Positions 1 through 8,225 of a stretch of DNA of 64,000 nt are shown in pieces. Source of the stretch: Solitalea canadensis DSM 3403 (GTDB lineage: Bacteria > Bacteroidota > Bacteroidia > Sphingobacteriales > Sphingobacteriaceae); assembly GCF_000242635.2 (NCBI RefSeq), contig NC_017770.1:186001-250000 (forward strand), given 5' to 3'. Numbering within the stretch: position 1 is the first letter of the stretch; every line of letters starts with the position of its first letter. The position numbers were made by a program, and so were the translations under genes. Below the pieces are notes generated by a model, which saw only the letters and a list, made by a program, of their open reading frames with translations, was not told where the DNA came from and made no database searches.

Positions 1-1026
1 TATATCGTACCATCTTTCCAGCTCTCTCATTATTTCATCTAACGGGGCTCTCTTAAAAATAAAGTCGCCATTTTTCCAGCCCATTACTTGTTTAATGTCA
101 GCCTGTTGTACCACTAGATATTGGTTACTAAGTGATTGCTGACCTGGTTTCAATATTACTACTGAAGTTTGTTTTGTACGTTCATTCTCAATTAAGGAAA
201 CACGTACAGATCCCTGTAGGAGTGTAGTTTTAACAGCCGCTTCGCTTGCATAACTGTTAACATTAAAATGCGTACCCAATACCGCAACTTCTTGATTTGC
301 AGCTATTACTTTAAAAGGTTTTGTTTCGTTGTGAGCTACTTCAAAATAAGCTTCTCCATTTACCTTTACTATTCGCTCCTTACCAATGAACTCCGTTGGA
401 TAAGTCAATGAAGAAGCTGCATTTAACCAGACTTTAGTGCCGTCCGGTAACACTACATGGTAGGTGCCTCCTTTGGGTGTGGCTAACACATTTTGGGAAA
501 CTTTAACAGACGAGCTATTCTTGTTTAAGGTATAAACTATCTGATCATCCCCATTTTTAGTAATCACAGCATTATTTTCATTAGCCACTACTCCATTTTT
601 AATATCGTTAAGAACAACTGTTGATCCATCCGCTAAAGTTAAAATGGCATTATTGCCTCCCGGAACAATACGAGTGGCCAGGCTTAATTCCTGTTCAGTT
701 TTTTTAGTTCCCTGTTTTTTACTTATAATGAAATAAGAACCTACTGATAAGATTAGAATTGCAGCAGCAGCATATTTAAATGCAAGCTTTTGTAATTTTC
801 TTCGCTTAATACCATTCTGATATTGATTCAATTGATTATCAACTGCATTCTTGATTTCTCTTTCAAGCTTTGCATGTAAATGCTCATTTTCTGGAACAAG
901 AAAATCCGGGTAAACTTCAAATGAATGGTAATACGCATGCAAAAAACGTATTTCTTCTGCTGAAGCTTGTCCTTGCTGATACTTCCTTAAAATTTCAAAA
1001 AAAATATGCTTATCAATAATTGACAT
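1..1026 (-). CDS. FecR-family anti-sigma factor (C-terminus cut by window edge)
   Basis: The frame is open from the ATG at 1026 to the window edge, giving about 342 residues of a family usually near 380-400. The N-terminal cytoplasmic part (about residues 1-75) should bind the sigma factor. A single membrane helix follows near residues 82-102. The periplasmic FecR domain comes next, with the typical ATPKGGTYHVVLPDGTKVWL stretch and the motif VNGEAYFEVAHNETKPFKV. Known role of the family: it passes a signal from an outer-membrane TonB receptor to its cognate ECF sigma factor. The sigma gene lies 109 bp upstream on the same strand, as expected for such a pair. A SusC/SusD pair is probably downstream, outside the window; that is inference. 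Confidence 0.93.
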   Translation of the reverse strand, partial: MSIIDKHIFFEILRKYQQGQASAEEIRFLHAYYHSFEVYPDFLVPENEHLHAKLEREIKNAVDNQLNQYQNGIKRRKLQKLAFKYAAAAILILSVGSYFIISKKQGTKKTEQELSLATRIVPGGNNAILTLADGSTVVLNDIKNGVVANENNAVITKNGDDQIVYTLNKNSSSVKVSQNVLATPKGGTYHVVLPDGTKVWLNAASSLTYPTEFIGKERIVKVNGEAYFEVAHNETKPFKVIAANQEVAVLGTHFNVNSYASEAAVKTTLLQGSVRVSLIENERTKQTSVVILKPGQQSLSNQYLVVQQADIKQVMGWKNGDFIFKRAPLDEIMRELERWYDI

Positions 1027-1135
1027 AAAAGGTCATTTATAATACATGACCGCTTAAATTGAAAATGGCCCACAAGCAGTTACAATTTTTTTAAGAAAAA
1101 TATACATTGTCTTAAAAGTCGCTGTGGAAATTATT

Positions 1136-1705
1136 TCAGAGGAAGGAAAATAATAAGATAAGGAAGATAGATTTTCGCAGTTTGGCGAGTGATCTTCCCA
1201 ATAGGTTTCGGACAGTTTTGGGTGAAATTTGAAGTTTCGACGCAATTTCAGCAGTAGTTAGTCCTTCGTAGTGTCGTAGCCTAAATATTGTTTGTTGTTG
1301 CAAAGGTAAGGTAGCAATTAATGCTTCAAGGGCCTCAATAAGTTCTCTGTGAAGCAGTTTAGCGTCGGCTCTGTCAACTGCATTTTCTAATTGAAAAATC
1401 AGATCCGGCATAGCTGTATACCGTTCTTCCTTATCAATCAAATTAAAAACCTTATTTCGCACAGCAATGTGCAAATAAGCTCCTATGTTTTCAATTTCAA
1501 TTTCTTCCCTTCTTATCCACAACTGTGTAAAAACATCTTGAATGACATCCTGAGCTCTATCCGAATCATTCAAACGTTTGTAGGCACTATTAAAAGCCTG
1601 TTTCCAATATTTTTGATATAAAGAATCGAAAGCAGCTTTGTTCCCACCTTTTATTTGATTAAGAAGTAAAGAATCTTCAGAAGAACTTGAGTTTTGATTA
1701 AACAT
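1136..1705 (-). CDS. ECF RNA polymerase sigma factor (FecI/SigW-like, Bacteroidota family)
   Basis: A 189-residue protein of normal ECF length. Region 2 lies near residues 20-90 (AAFDSLYQKYWKQAFNSAY, then AQDVIQDVFTQLWIRREE) and region 4 near 125-178 (LPLQQQTIFRLRHYEGLTTA, then an EIASKLQISPKTVRNLL helix-turn-helix). There is no extra C-terminal domain. It should direct RNA polymerase to a carbohydrate- or iron-uptake operon under control of the FecR protein encoded just downstream. The ATG at 1705 is the only sensible start. The specific regulon cannot be read from this window. Confidence 0.95.
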   Translation of the reverse strand: MFNQNSSSSEDSLLLNQIKGGNKAAFDSLYQKYWKQAFNSAYKRLNDSDRAQDVIQDVFTQLWIRREEIEIENIGAYLHIAVRNKVFNLIDKEERYTAMPDLIFQLENAVDRADAKLLHRELIEALEALIATLPLQQQTIFRLRHYEGLTTAEIASKLQISPKTVRNLLGRSLAKLRKSIFLILLFSFL

Positions 1706-2040
1706 TTATACCCTCAATAATGTCAAACTTAATCAATATTATCAAAATTGAAAATTAAAGAAAGTAAATCTCCTTGAATTGTATACTATATATTTTCATC
1801 TGTTAAGTCGAAGGCCCAAAATGCCTTTACTATTTAACTGGAAAATAGTTTCGAATGACAAAACAAATATCTATCCGTAGGATTGCAGCACGCTAACTAT
1901 CTGAGTTAGATGGGTAGCGTTTAAAAAATTAAGGTTGCTCTATTCAATATAAGGAGGACACAAGCAAAGAAATTAGTTATGTATATTTATAAAATGTGTG
2001 CAAAATCAACATTCCACGAACGACTAATAGTTAATTAAGA
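1706..2040. other. Intergenic region upstream of the sigma gene and the hydrolase gene
   Basis: No coding frame is supported across 335 bp that separates two divergent genes. An imperfect hairpin with ACGCTA / TAGCGT arms sits at about 1890-1920 but lacks a convincing U-tract. The promoters of both neighbours should lie here, but I could not place them with confidence. Confidence 0.5.
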
Positions 2041-2697
2041 ATGAACACTCAATCGTTATCCATACCGGTTTCTACAGGCATTGGTTCGATCTCGGCCGAA
2101 TGTATTGTTCCGGAGAACGTTAGCTGTGTGCTGACGCTGGCACATGGTGCTGGCGCCGACATGAATCATTCCTTCATGGTAGCATTGGCAGAATCATTAG
2201 CGGAGATGGGCATTGCTACATTAAGGTTTAATTTTCCTTTTACAGAGCAGAAAAAAGGAAGGCCCGATCCGCCGGCAGTAGCGCACAAAACCATTGAAGT
2301 GGTTATTCATAAAGCGCATGAGTTATTTCCTTCGCTTCCGCTGTTTGTTTCCGGCAAATCTTTTGGCGGGCGAATGAGTTCGCAATATTTAGCACTTCAA
2401 CCTAACCCAATAGTTAAAGGAATTATTTTTTATGGATTTCCCCTTCACCCGGCAGGCAAACCGGCTGTGGAACGTGCCGAGCATTTGAAGGAGCTGAAGA
2501 TACCCATGCTTTTTCTGCAGGGAACCCGCGATACACTAGCCACTTGGGATTTGATCGAATCAGTTCGCTCTTCGTTGCCCTTGGCTACCTTAGTAGAGAT
2601 TGAGGATGCTGATCATGCATTTAAAGCCGGAAAGCAAAATACTATACTGATACTGGCAAACGCCAGTAAGAACTGGATCGAGAAGATCGAAGGTTAG
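2041..2697 (+). CDS. Alpha/beta hydrolase (dienelactone hydrolase / TEX30-like)
   Basis: 218 residues with the small alpha/beta-hydrolase layout: an early LAHGAGADMNHSFM oxyanion region, the nucleophile elbow GKSFGG (Ser near residue 110), an acid-containing strand PMLFLQGTRDTL, and the catalytic His in IEDADHAFK near residue 193. The catalytic Ser-Asp-His triad therefore looks complete. There is no signal peptide, so it should be cytoplasmic. The substrate cannot be told; relatives are annotated as KANL3/TEX30-like or dienelactone hydrolase-like esterases. It stands alone between oppositely oriented genes. The ATG at 2041 is chosen because the family motif begins soon after it. Confidence 0.85.
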   Translation: MNTQSLSIPVSTGIGSISAECIVPENVSCVLTLAHGAGADMNHSFMVALAESLAEMGIATLRFNFPFTEQKKGRPDPPAVAHKTIEVVIHKAHELFPSLPLFVSGKSFGGRMSSQYLALQPNPIVKGIIFYGFPLHPAGKPAVERAEHLKELKIPMLFLQGTRDTLATWDLIESVRSSLPLATLVEIEDADHAFKAGKQNTILILANASKNWIEKIEG

Positions 2698-2746
2698 CAA
2701 CACTTTAATCCGCTGTTGGACGGTCGCTTTAATATCTGCGCTTTAC

Positions 2747-3310
2747 CTATTTCTTTGGTGCATTTTGATCGTACGCTTTTTGTAGCCAACTGAAAAGAAC
2801 TTTGTCTAACTCCTTTGAAGAAATAACAGCAACTTTGTGTGTCATCTGTGTGTTCCAATTTCCGGCGAGTTCAAATCGCTCAGTAGGTGATTGATCTTTT
2901 AATTTAAGGCCAATGTACATTCTGTCTTTTGTCACTTGTACAACAGCAAATTTCCGTTCGCCTCTCAAAAGGCTGATATAACTTGCAACAGGAGCAGTTT
3001 TTAAGTCCGTACTAAATGATTGAATTTTCTTTATCAATGTGTTATAAACTGAAAGCCATTTTTCTTTTTCACCTGAAAAATGTTTGTCTATAGTATTATC
3101 TGTGTTTTGTTCATTTAATCCTTTGAAAACACTATAGATAGCCATCGCGTGACCGTGTCCTAAGTCAAAATCTTTTTTTAGCCATGCTACTACTTCTCCT
3201 GCTTTTATCCCGGGTTTCAGTAAACCCTTTTCCTCGGCTAGCTTTTTAAAATCATCAGGTGATTTCCCCGTCTTTATTTTAATGTTATCTAAATACGCTT
3301 GAAATGACAT
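2747..3310 (-). CDS. DUF4287/DUF5655-type conserved protein
   Basis: 187 residues. The N-terminal ~75 residues look like DUF4287 (SFQAYLDNIKIKTGKSPDDF, then GEVVAWLKKDFDLGHGHAMA). The C-terminal half resembles DUF5655, with a FSGEKEKWLSVYNTLI helix and the strand FAVVQVTKDRMYIGLKLK. The function of both families is not established. It is the last gene of a four-gene minus-strand operon (VOC, DoxX, SRPBCC, this gene) and follows the SRPBCC gene by only 5 bp. Proteins of these families often sit beside SRPBCC and VOC genes; that is general knowledge of context, not proof of role. Confidence 0.8.
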   Translation of the reverse strand: MSFQAYLDNIKIKTGKSPDDFKKLAEEKGLLKPGIKAGEVVAWLKKDFDLGHGHAMAIYSVFKGLNEQNTDNTIDKHFSGEKEKWLSVYNTLIKKIQSFSTDLKTAPVASYISLLRGERKFAVVQVTKDRMYIGLKLKDQSPTERFELAGNWNTQMTHKVAVISSKELDKVLFSWLQKAYDQNAPKK

Positions 3311-3315
3311 CGTTG

Positions 3316-3858
3316 CTAGTTTTGGTGTTCTAAATTTTGTTTTAACAGTTCTAAACTCCCTTCAACATCCTTTCCAAGCATTTTATCCATATTCATAAAT
3401 AATAGAATGATGTTTAATGGATAGTTCATTTTGCTGCTCATGCCCCAGGTAACCTTGGTTTCGTTGTTCGAAATCGGCATCGTAGTAAATGGAGTGTATG
3501 CAACTCCTTTCATTGGCTTATCAAAACGAACTTCAACCTCTATTTTTCTATTATTCTCAATACGAATTATTTCTTGTTCACCAACGCCTGCTTGTTTATT
3601 GCCTTCCCAAGCGTAAACAAATCCAACTTCTCCGTCATTACCTCTGAATGATTTTTTGAGATGAGGGTCCATCATCACCCACTTATTAAATTGGTCCTGG
3701 TTTTTCAAATGCCGCAAATAGTCAAAAACGAGTTGAACAGGTTTGTTGATAGTTATTTCTCTTTTAAAAGAGTAGCCTTTTGGTGCTATTAATGCAGCCA
3801 ATAGGAAAATAATAGCCAACAAAACTATTATTAGGGCGATTATACTTACAGTATTCAT
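3316..3858 (-). CDS. SRPBCC-family (polyketide cyclase-like) protein with N-terminal membrane anchor
   Basis: 180 residues. A hydrophobic helix spans about residues 5-26 (SIIALIIVLLAIIFLLAALI), followed by an SRPBCC/START-like domain: FKREITINKPVQLVFDYLRH, then a central YAWEGNKQAGVGEQEI region and a C-terminal amphipathic helix. Such domains bind hydrophobic ligands; the ligand is unknown here. The stop lies 5 bp before the next gene and the start 2 bp after the DoxX gene, so the four genes are almost certainly one transcript. The anchor suggests it faces the membrane or periplasm. Confidence 0.85.
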   Translation of the reverse strand: MNTVSIIALIIVLLAIIFLLAALIAPKGYSFKREITINKPVQLVFDYLRHLKNQDQFNKWVMMDPHLKKSFRGNDGEVGFVYAWEGNKQAGVGEQEIIRIENNRKIEVEVRFDKPMKGVAYTPFTTMPISNNETKVTWGMSSKMNYPLNIILLFMNMDKMLGKDVEGSLELLKQNLEHQN

Positions 3859-3860
3859 AT

Positions 3861-4256
3861 CTATTTTATTATCGGTAAGCTTGTTCTGATTTTTACGTTT
3901 CTTAAGTATTCAGCCATCCACATAACTATTGCAAAAACAATGGGGAAAATGAACGAATGCCCATTAATATTAGCTGAATAGGTAATGGCAGCTGCTCCGC
4001 CCAAATAGGCAGTAAGAAACAGCCCACCAATAACTGTTGTTCTTGGCACAATGTATAATAGTGTTGCAAGCAATAAATAAATACCAAGTGGTTGAACACT
4101 GCTCTCATTCAATCCTAATTGCTCGGTGCCTTCTATCGACCTTTGATGCTTTATTACTTTCATTAAAGCGTCAAAAAGCAGGAATGTTGAAACAAGTCCT
4201 TTTAAGATACCACCTGTCCACAGGCTGGCTTTCGAATTACTTTGATTTTGTTCCAT
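3861..4256 (-). CDS. DoxX-like integral membrane protein
   Basis: 131 residues with four hydrophobic segments (about 13-30, 58-73, 78-95 and 104-120) and the DoxX-like features FLLFDALMKVIKH near the N-terminus and TVIGGLFLTAYLGGAAA in the middle. Members of this superfamily are small four-helix membrane proteins of mostly unknown activity. It is second in the VOC-DoxX-SRPBCC-DUF4287 operon, 21 bp after the VOC gene. An alternative frame over the same DNA gives no domain and was ignored. Confidence 0.85.
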   Translation of the reverse strand: MEQNQSNSKASLWTGGILKGLVSTFLLFDALMKVIKHQRSIEGTEQLGLNESSVQPLGIYLLLATLLYIVPRTTVIGGLFLTAYLGGAAAITYSANINGHSFIFPIVFAIVMWMAEYLRNVKIRTSLPIIK

Positions 4257-4277
4257 TTCTCTATTTATTAGGTAAGC

Positions 4278-4709
4278 TTAATTGATTGGAGGATACGTAA
4301 AGTTTATCATCCATAATAGGTCAAATCTATCCTGACACATCCCGAAATAGGCGCCCCAAAATGTTTTGTTCATGGGCATTTCAATTTTGCCATCTTTTGA
4401 TAGTGCCTGGAATAATTTATCTGCTTCCTTTTCATTTTCAGCCTGAATACAGATGTGAAAGTTGTTTCCAAACTTTAACTCATCATCGTTTTTGGTTAAT
4501 ATATCGGTAGCCATAAGAGTTGTTGATGGCGTAATTTTTAAAGAAATATGCATCATCTTTTCCTGGTCTTCAGTAGTCATCTTATCGCCACCAGGTAAAT
4601 CTTTATAACGTTGTGCAGTTATAAAATCTCCACCAAAAATGGATTGATAAAATGAAAAAGCCTCTTTGCTGTTTCCGTTAAAATGCAGATAGATATCAAT
4701 GTTAGTCAT
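4278..4709 (-). CDS. VOC-family protein (PhnB/glyoxalase-like)
   Basis: 143 residues with the single-chain VOC pattern typical of PhnB-like proteins: an opening IYLHFNGNSKEAFSFYQSIF strand-helix, MHISLKITPSTTLMATDI, and a closing FWGAYFGMCQDRFDLLWMIN. The substrate is unknown; many PhnB-like proteins lack a proven enzyme activity. It is the first gene of the four-gene operon. The AraC/DJ-1-type regulator at 4838 is divergent, with 128 bp between them, so that regulator may control the operon; this is inference from arrangement. Confidence 0.87.
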   Translation of the reverse strand: MTNIDIYLHFNGNSKEAFSFYQSIFGGDFITAQRYKDLPGGDKMTTEDQEKMMHISLKITPSTTLMATDILTKNDDELKFGNNFHICIQAENEKEADKLFQALSKDGKIEMPMNKTFWGAYFGMCQDRFDLLWMINFTYPPIN

Positions 4710-4790
4710 CTTTATTTGTTTAATGTATACTAAAGGTAGATGTTAAATTATTTAGTGCATATGTGTAAATACGACATTGTTTAAAAGGTA

Positions 4791-4818
4791 TTTGCGACAG
4801 TTTGAATTTTTACCTTTA
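4791..4818 (+). promoter_or_regulatory. Possible Bacteroidota promoter (TTTG / TACCTTTA)
   Basis: TTTG at 4791-4794 and TACCTTTA at 4811-4818 are separated by 16 bp. This matches the Bacteroidota -33 TTTG and -7 TAnnTTTG pattern with one mismatch, placed 20 bp before the regulator start. The opposite strand also carries a TACCTTTA upstream of the VOC operon, but without a good -33 partner. Confidence 0.35.
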
Positions 4819-4837
4819 TAAGTGTTAAATTCATTCA

Positions 4838-5809
4838 ATGCAGAAGAAACATATATCCATATTGGCGATGAAAAATGCCAATTATGCATCTATTATAGAT
4901 GCAAGGTCTGTTTTTACAAAAGCAAACGAATTGTTCAGGGTTGAGCATAAAAAGGATGTTTTTGAAATTGAAATTATCGGTGAAGAACAAGAATTAATGC
5001 TGGAGGATGGTTTGGTTAGTATTAAACCTGATCGTGTTACCAAAAACATTGAAAAAACTGATTTAATTATAATTCCTGCACTTAGAGGCGATATGTTGAG
5101 CAGTAGCCATTACAACAGGTTTTTTGTTGATTGGATAATAAAGCAATACAAACGAAATGCGGAAGTGGCTTCTTTGTGTACCGGTGCCTTTATGCTGGCT
5201 TTTACAGGATTATTGAAAGAGAAAAAATGCACCACACACTGGCAATATGCGAATGAGTTTAGGTTTTACTACCCAAACATTACACTTATCGACGAGAAAA
5301 TAATAGTAGAACAAAACGGATTGTATTCAAGTGGGGGAGGGACTGCCTACTGGAATTTGCTGCTGTTTTTGGTGGAGAAGTATATTAGCAGGGAGATGGC
5401 TATACTCGTTGCGAAATATTTTGTAGTTAATCTGGATAAGATGGTTCAAACGCCATTCATTGTTTTTAATGGTCTTAAGGAACATAATGATCGGGAGGTA
5501 TTGAAAGCTCAGGAGTTTATTGAAGAACAATATGCTGAAAAAATAACGGTTGATGATTTATCTGAAAAACTGTTTCTAACACGAAGAACCTTTGAAAGAA
5601 GGTTTAAAAAAGCCACCCATTGTACTGTTCTTGAATACTTGCAAAAAGTTCGGATTGAGGCGAGCAAAAAGTCCCTGGAAATAGGCAGAAAGTCTGTTGA
5701 TGAAATTATGCTGGATGTTGGTTATTTTGATAGTCAAACGTTTAGGGAGTTGTTTAAAAAAATAACAGGCATCACACCATTAGAGTACAGGGATAAGTAC
5801 AAGAAATAG
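4838..5809 (+). CDS. GlxA-like AraC-family regulator with DJ-1/PfpI domain
   Basis: 323 residues. The N-terminal ~190 residues form a class I glutamine amidotransferase-like (DJ-1/PfpI) domain with the elbow SLCTGAFMLAFTGLL; the Cys sits near residue 113. The C-terminal ~100 residues are an AraC DNA-binding domain: two helix-turn-helix units (TVDDLSEKLFLTRRTFERRF and VDEIMLDVGYFDSQTFRELF) and the family ending KKITGITPLEYRDKY. In this family the amidase-like part acts as a sensor rather than an enzyme. It is divergent from the VOC-DoxX-SRPBCC-DUF4287 operon and is a natural candidate for its regulator. Confidence 0.9.
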   Translation: MQKKHISILAMKNANYASIIDARSVFTKANELFRVEHKKDVFEIEIIGEEQELMLEDGLVSIKPDRVTKNIEKTDLIIIPALRGDMLSSSHYNRFFVDWIIKQYKRNAEVASLCTGAFMLAFTGLLKEKKCTTHWQYANEFRFYYPNITLIDEKIIVEQNGLYSSGGGTAYWNLLLFLVEKYISREMAILVAKYFVVNLDKMVQTPFIVFNGLKEHNDREVLKAQEFIEEQYAEKITVDDLSEKLFLTRRTFERRFKKATHCTVLEYLQKVRIEASKKSLEIGRKSVDEIMLDVGYFDSQTFRELFKKITGITPLEYRDKYKK

Positions 5810-5969
5810 ATTACATCATCTTCTTCCATTCCTGGTATAAAAAAACAGAAACATAAATTAGGACTTGGAACGTCTTCCATGTTCTTGCTGACAACTATTT
5901 TGGCAACCGCAAGATCTGCACAGTTTATATTTCAAATCTGAATTACCTTTGCTAAGTAAATTAATCAAA

Positions 5970-6791
5970 ATGGTAAAAGAATTACTCACCTATATTAGCT
6001 ATCACCTGGAAGAAAAGATTTCCCTGGATCAGCTTGCAATAATTAGTGGTTATTCACCTTTCCATTTGCATAAGGTACTTAAACTGGAATTACAAGACAG
6101 CGTTGGTAATTACATTAAGAAGCAAAAGATGAAGAAAGCGGCCTATCTTATCGGACTTACCAATACGCCTATCGGTGAAGTGAAATTCCTTGTGGGTTAT
6201 GATAATGACTCATCCTTTGCCAGGGCATTTAAAGATATCTATAGTATCAGCCCTTCTGCATTTAGAGAAAACAATGAGTTAAAAAGAAAAATAGTTCACC
6301 TGAATGAAGATTATGTTTCCCTTAAATGTGAAGCGGTAAAGTTTAAAGAGCGACAAGCTTTTATTTTTCCAAGTTATGGCAATTACTTTTCCAAAAGTAT
6401 TTACCGTGTCTGGAAAGATGTTGCTCAATATTTAGAAATCCATAAACTGGATCAGGATCAATTTGAATATTACGCTATATTCCACAATTGCCAACATCTG
6501 GATATGGACACACCTTTGCGATATGATGCGGCACTTGTTCCTAAGAACGATGCTTTACTGCGTATCAACCCGTTCCTAAAGTTTACTATGCCATCAGAAC
6601 GGTTTGCAGTCTATCGTTTTTGTTCAAAGGTGTCTGACTATCAGCAAAATTCACTCGTTATTACACGTCATTTGATAGAATCTTCGGGTTTTGAGCACAG
6701 GGAAGGAGTAGCTTATTTCCGGTTCCACCAATTCCCCGACTGGAAGGATCCCGATAACCTCTTATTAGATTGGTATCTACCTATTAAATAA
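5970..6791 (+). CDS. AraC-family regulator with GyrI-like effector domain
   Basis: An N-terminal AraC domain (LEEKISLDQLAIISGYSPFH, then the second HTH GEVKFLVGYDNDSSFARAFK and YSISPSAFREN) is fused to a C-terminal GyrI-like small-molecule domain (about residues 115-273). The GyrI part ends with the typical FRFHQFPDWKD...DWYLPIK pattern. The ATG at 5970 is preferred; a TTG 21 bp upstream would add seven residues with no family support. Proteins of this layout (SbmC/Rob-like) sense drugs or metabolites. The membrane protein gene 18 bp downstream is probably co-transcribed and may be its target. Confidence 0.88.
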   Translation: MVKELLTYISYHLEEKISLDQLAIISGYSPFHLHKVLKLELQDSVGNYIKKQKMKKAAYLIGLTNTPIGEVKFLVGYDNDSSFARAFKDIYSISPSAFRENNELKRKIVHLNEDYVSLKCEAVKFKERQAFIFPSYGNYFSKSIYRVWKDVAQYLEIHKLDQDQFEYYAIFHNCQHLDMDTPLRYDAALVPKNDALLRINPFLKFTMPSERFAVYRFCSKVSDYQQNSLVITRHLIESSGFEHREGVAYFRFHQFPDWKDPDNLLLDWYLPIK

Positions 6792-6809
6792 ATTTTAAAC
6801 TATAAACTT

Positions 6810-7472
6810 ATGAATAAAAGAGTAATTACAGGACTCACCATTATTGGTGGGGCAGGACTTCTATTTGCCTTTGGTGACCTACTTATCCCTCAGGAAAATG
6901 TCATTTTTGATGCGGTTAACCGACCAAAAGAATTTGCTGCATTGGTGACCTCTGGTCCTTATCAATGGTGGGCCGCAAGAGGATTTGTTGGCGTGTTGAT
7001 GGAAATGATCGGCACAATTACCTTGTATCAGATATTAGCAAAAACTAAAGCTGAAAAATGGGCTTTTGCAGGATTGTTACTTTCACTTACGCACCAAATT
7101 CTGGGTTGCGGAGTTTTTGCCGTTATCCAGTTTCTATTTCCGGTCATTGGCCAGGAAGTATTAAATGGTAATACTGAAATAATAAAATATGCTTCTATTA
7201 ACGGAGGTTTGGCCATTCTCTTTGGGATTTCATTAATAAGCACCTTATCAGGCCTTGCCCTTATGGCAGTTGCCATATTTAAGAGCGGAGTTTTACCAAA
7301 ATGGTCAGGATGGATCGTTTTTCTCGGATTTGCATTAATTCCTTTTCCGGGAGTGGCCCTGCAATTTATTGCCAACACACTTTGGGGAGGAGCCTATTTC
7401 TGGATGGCTATTCATATCTACCGTCGGTACAGAAATGACTTGTTTTTAGAAAGTTTACCTGTGAGGCAGTGA
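6810..7472 (+). CDS. Multi-pass membrane protein (DUF6796-like)
   Basis: 220 residues with about six hydrophobic segments, including LTIIGGAGLLFAFGDLL, a middle GGLAILFGISLISTLSGLAL and a late GWIVFLGFALIPFPGVALQF. The aromatic-rich AFGDLLIPQ and YQWWAARGFVG regions recall an uncharacterised membrane family (DUF6796). I recognise no enzyme motif. It starts 18 bp after the AraC/GyrI regulator and is probably in the same operon. It is the last ordinary chromosomal gene before the tRNA-anchored island. Confidence 0.75.
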   Translation: MNKRVITGLTIIGGAGLLFAFGDLLIPQENVIFDAVNRPKEFAALVTSGPYQWWAARGFVGVLMEMIGTITLYQILAKTKAEKWAFAGLLLSLTHQILGCGVFAVIQFLFPVIGQEVLNGNTEIIKYASINGGLAILFGISLISTLSGLALMAVAIFKSGVLPKWSGWIVFLGFALIPFPGVALQFIANTLWGGAYFWMAIHIYRRYRNDLFLESLPVRQ

Positions 7473-7550
7473 TTTTTAGATTGGATTGGGTATGAGTATC
7501 TATTAAACACCTTTGGGTATTGAGAACACGTGACTTATAAGAGGTGCTCT

Positions 7551-7588
7551 GAAAATAATAAAGTCTTTAGTTTACTACTAGAGGCTTT
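7551..7588 (-). terminator. Rho-independent terminator of the tRNA-Met-like gene
   Basis: On the minus strand, directly past the tRNA 3' end, AAAGCCTCTAGT pairs with ACTAAAGACTTT (with G-U pairs), followed by a U-rich tract. Degenerate copies of this hairpin recur at 16.59, 20.82 and 31.55 kb, each next to a piece of the same tRNA. Confidence 0.65.
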
Positions 7589-7602
7589 TATTTTTCTTTC
7601 GT

Positions 7603-7676
7603 AGTTGGAGACGGGAGTTGAACCCGTGACCTCAGGGTTATGAATCCTGCGCTCTAACCAACTGAGCTACCCCCCT
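7603..7676 (-). tRNA. tRNA-Met (CAT anticodon), acceptor stem poorly paired
   Basis: Read on the minus strand: the D-arm TAGCTCAGTTGGTTAGAGC, an anticodon arm with loop reading TTCATAA (CAT) between CAGGA/CCTG stems, and the T-arm ACGGGTTCAACTCCCGT are all well formed. The 5' acceptor strand AGGGGGG does not match the 3' strand CTCCAAC at its three outermost pairs. No CCA is encoded. The 3' part may have been exchanged by integration at this site, so this copy could be a recombinant or a decayed gene. It marks the left end of the island. Confidence 0.7.
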
Positions 7677-8225
7677 ACGGCGTTTAAAAGGCCTTTTTCT
7701 TGGCGAAAGTTAATAATATTTGGCGCATCTGTTGGCGCACGACAAAGTTAATTGTTGTATGTGAAGTTTCTTCTAATTCCTTAAATTATGAAAAAGCTTG
7801 GGTTAAGTATTGACTAAATATTGTACATTTTAAAAAGTACCCTTATTAAGTTATTCAGATATGATTGTTACTTTAAAGTATCTGCGAGGGTTAGGAGTCA
7901 GTCCACCTGACGCAAAACCCGTGTTAGTACCAGTTAAATTCTTTCTGTCCAAAACCAATTTAAGTTTAAGTATAGTTTTAAATAAATAACTTCACGTTCA
8001 TGATGTATTCTAAATGTGATTTCTGTGTTTATTAACTGTTGTAATTGACTTTCTGAGTAATTTGTTTCAATCATTTATGGTCCTACTAATAATTGCTACT
8101 AACGTTACAGTTCAATGGCGCGATGAAAAATTGCTGGGTCTTAATTTCCGTACTAACGATAGGTAAATCCATTGGTAAGTAATATTACCATATTTCTCTC
8201 TATTTTAATTATCTTAAACTTTTGC
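7677..8225. other. Gene-free stretch between tRNA-Met and the first island operon
   Basis: About 550 bp with no supported gene. It holds two TTGGCGCA direct repeats 13 bp apart (start to start) near 7720-7740, which could be integrase arm sites or part of the tRNA promoter region. A small GTCAG/CTGAC inverted repeat lies near 7897-7911. A short plus-strand stretch near 8104-8160 translates to a protein-like QWRDEKLLGLNFRTND, possibly a gene remnant, but I do not recognise it. Confidence 0.4.
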
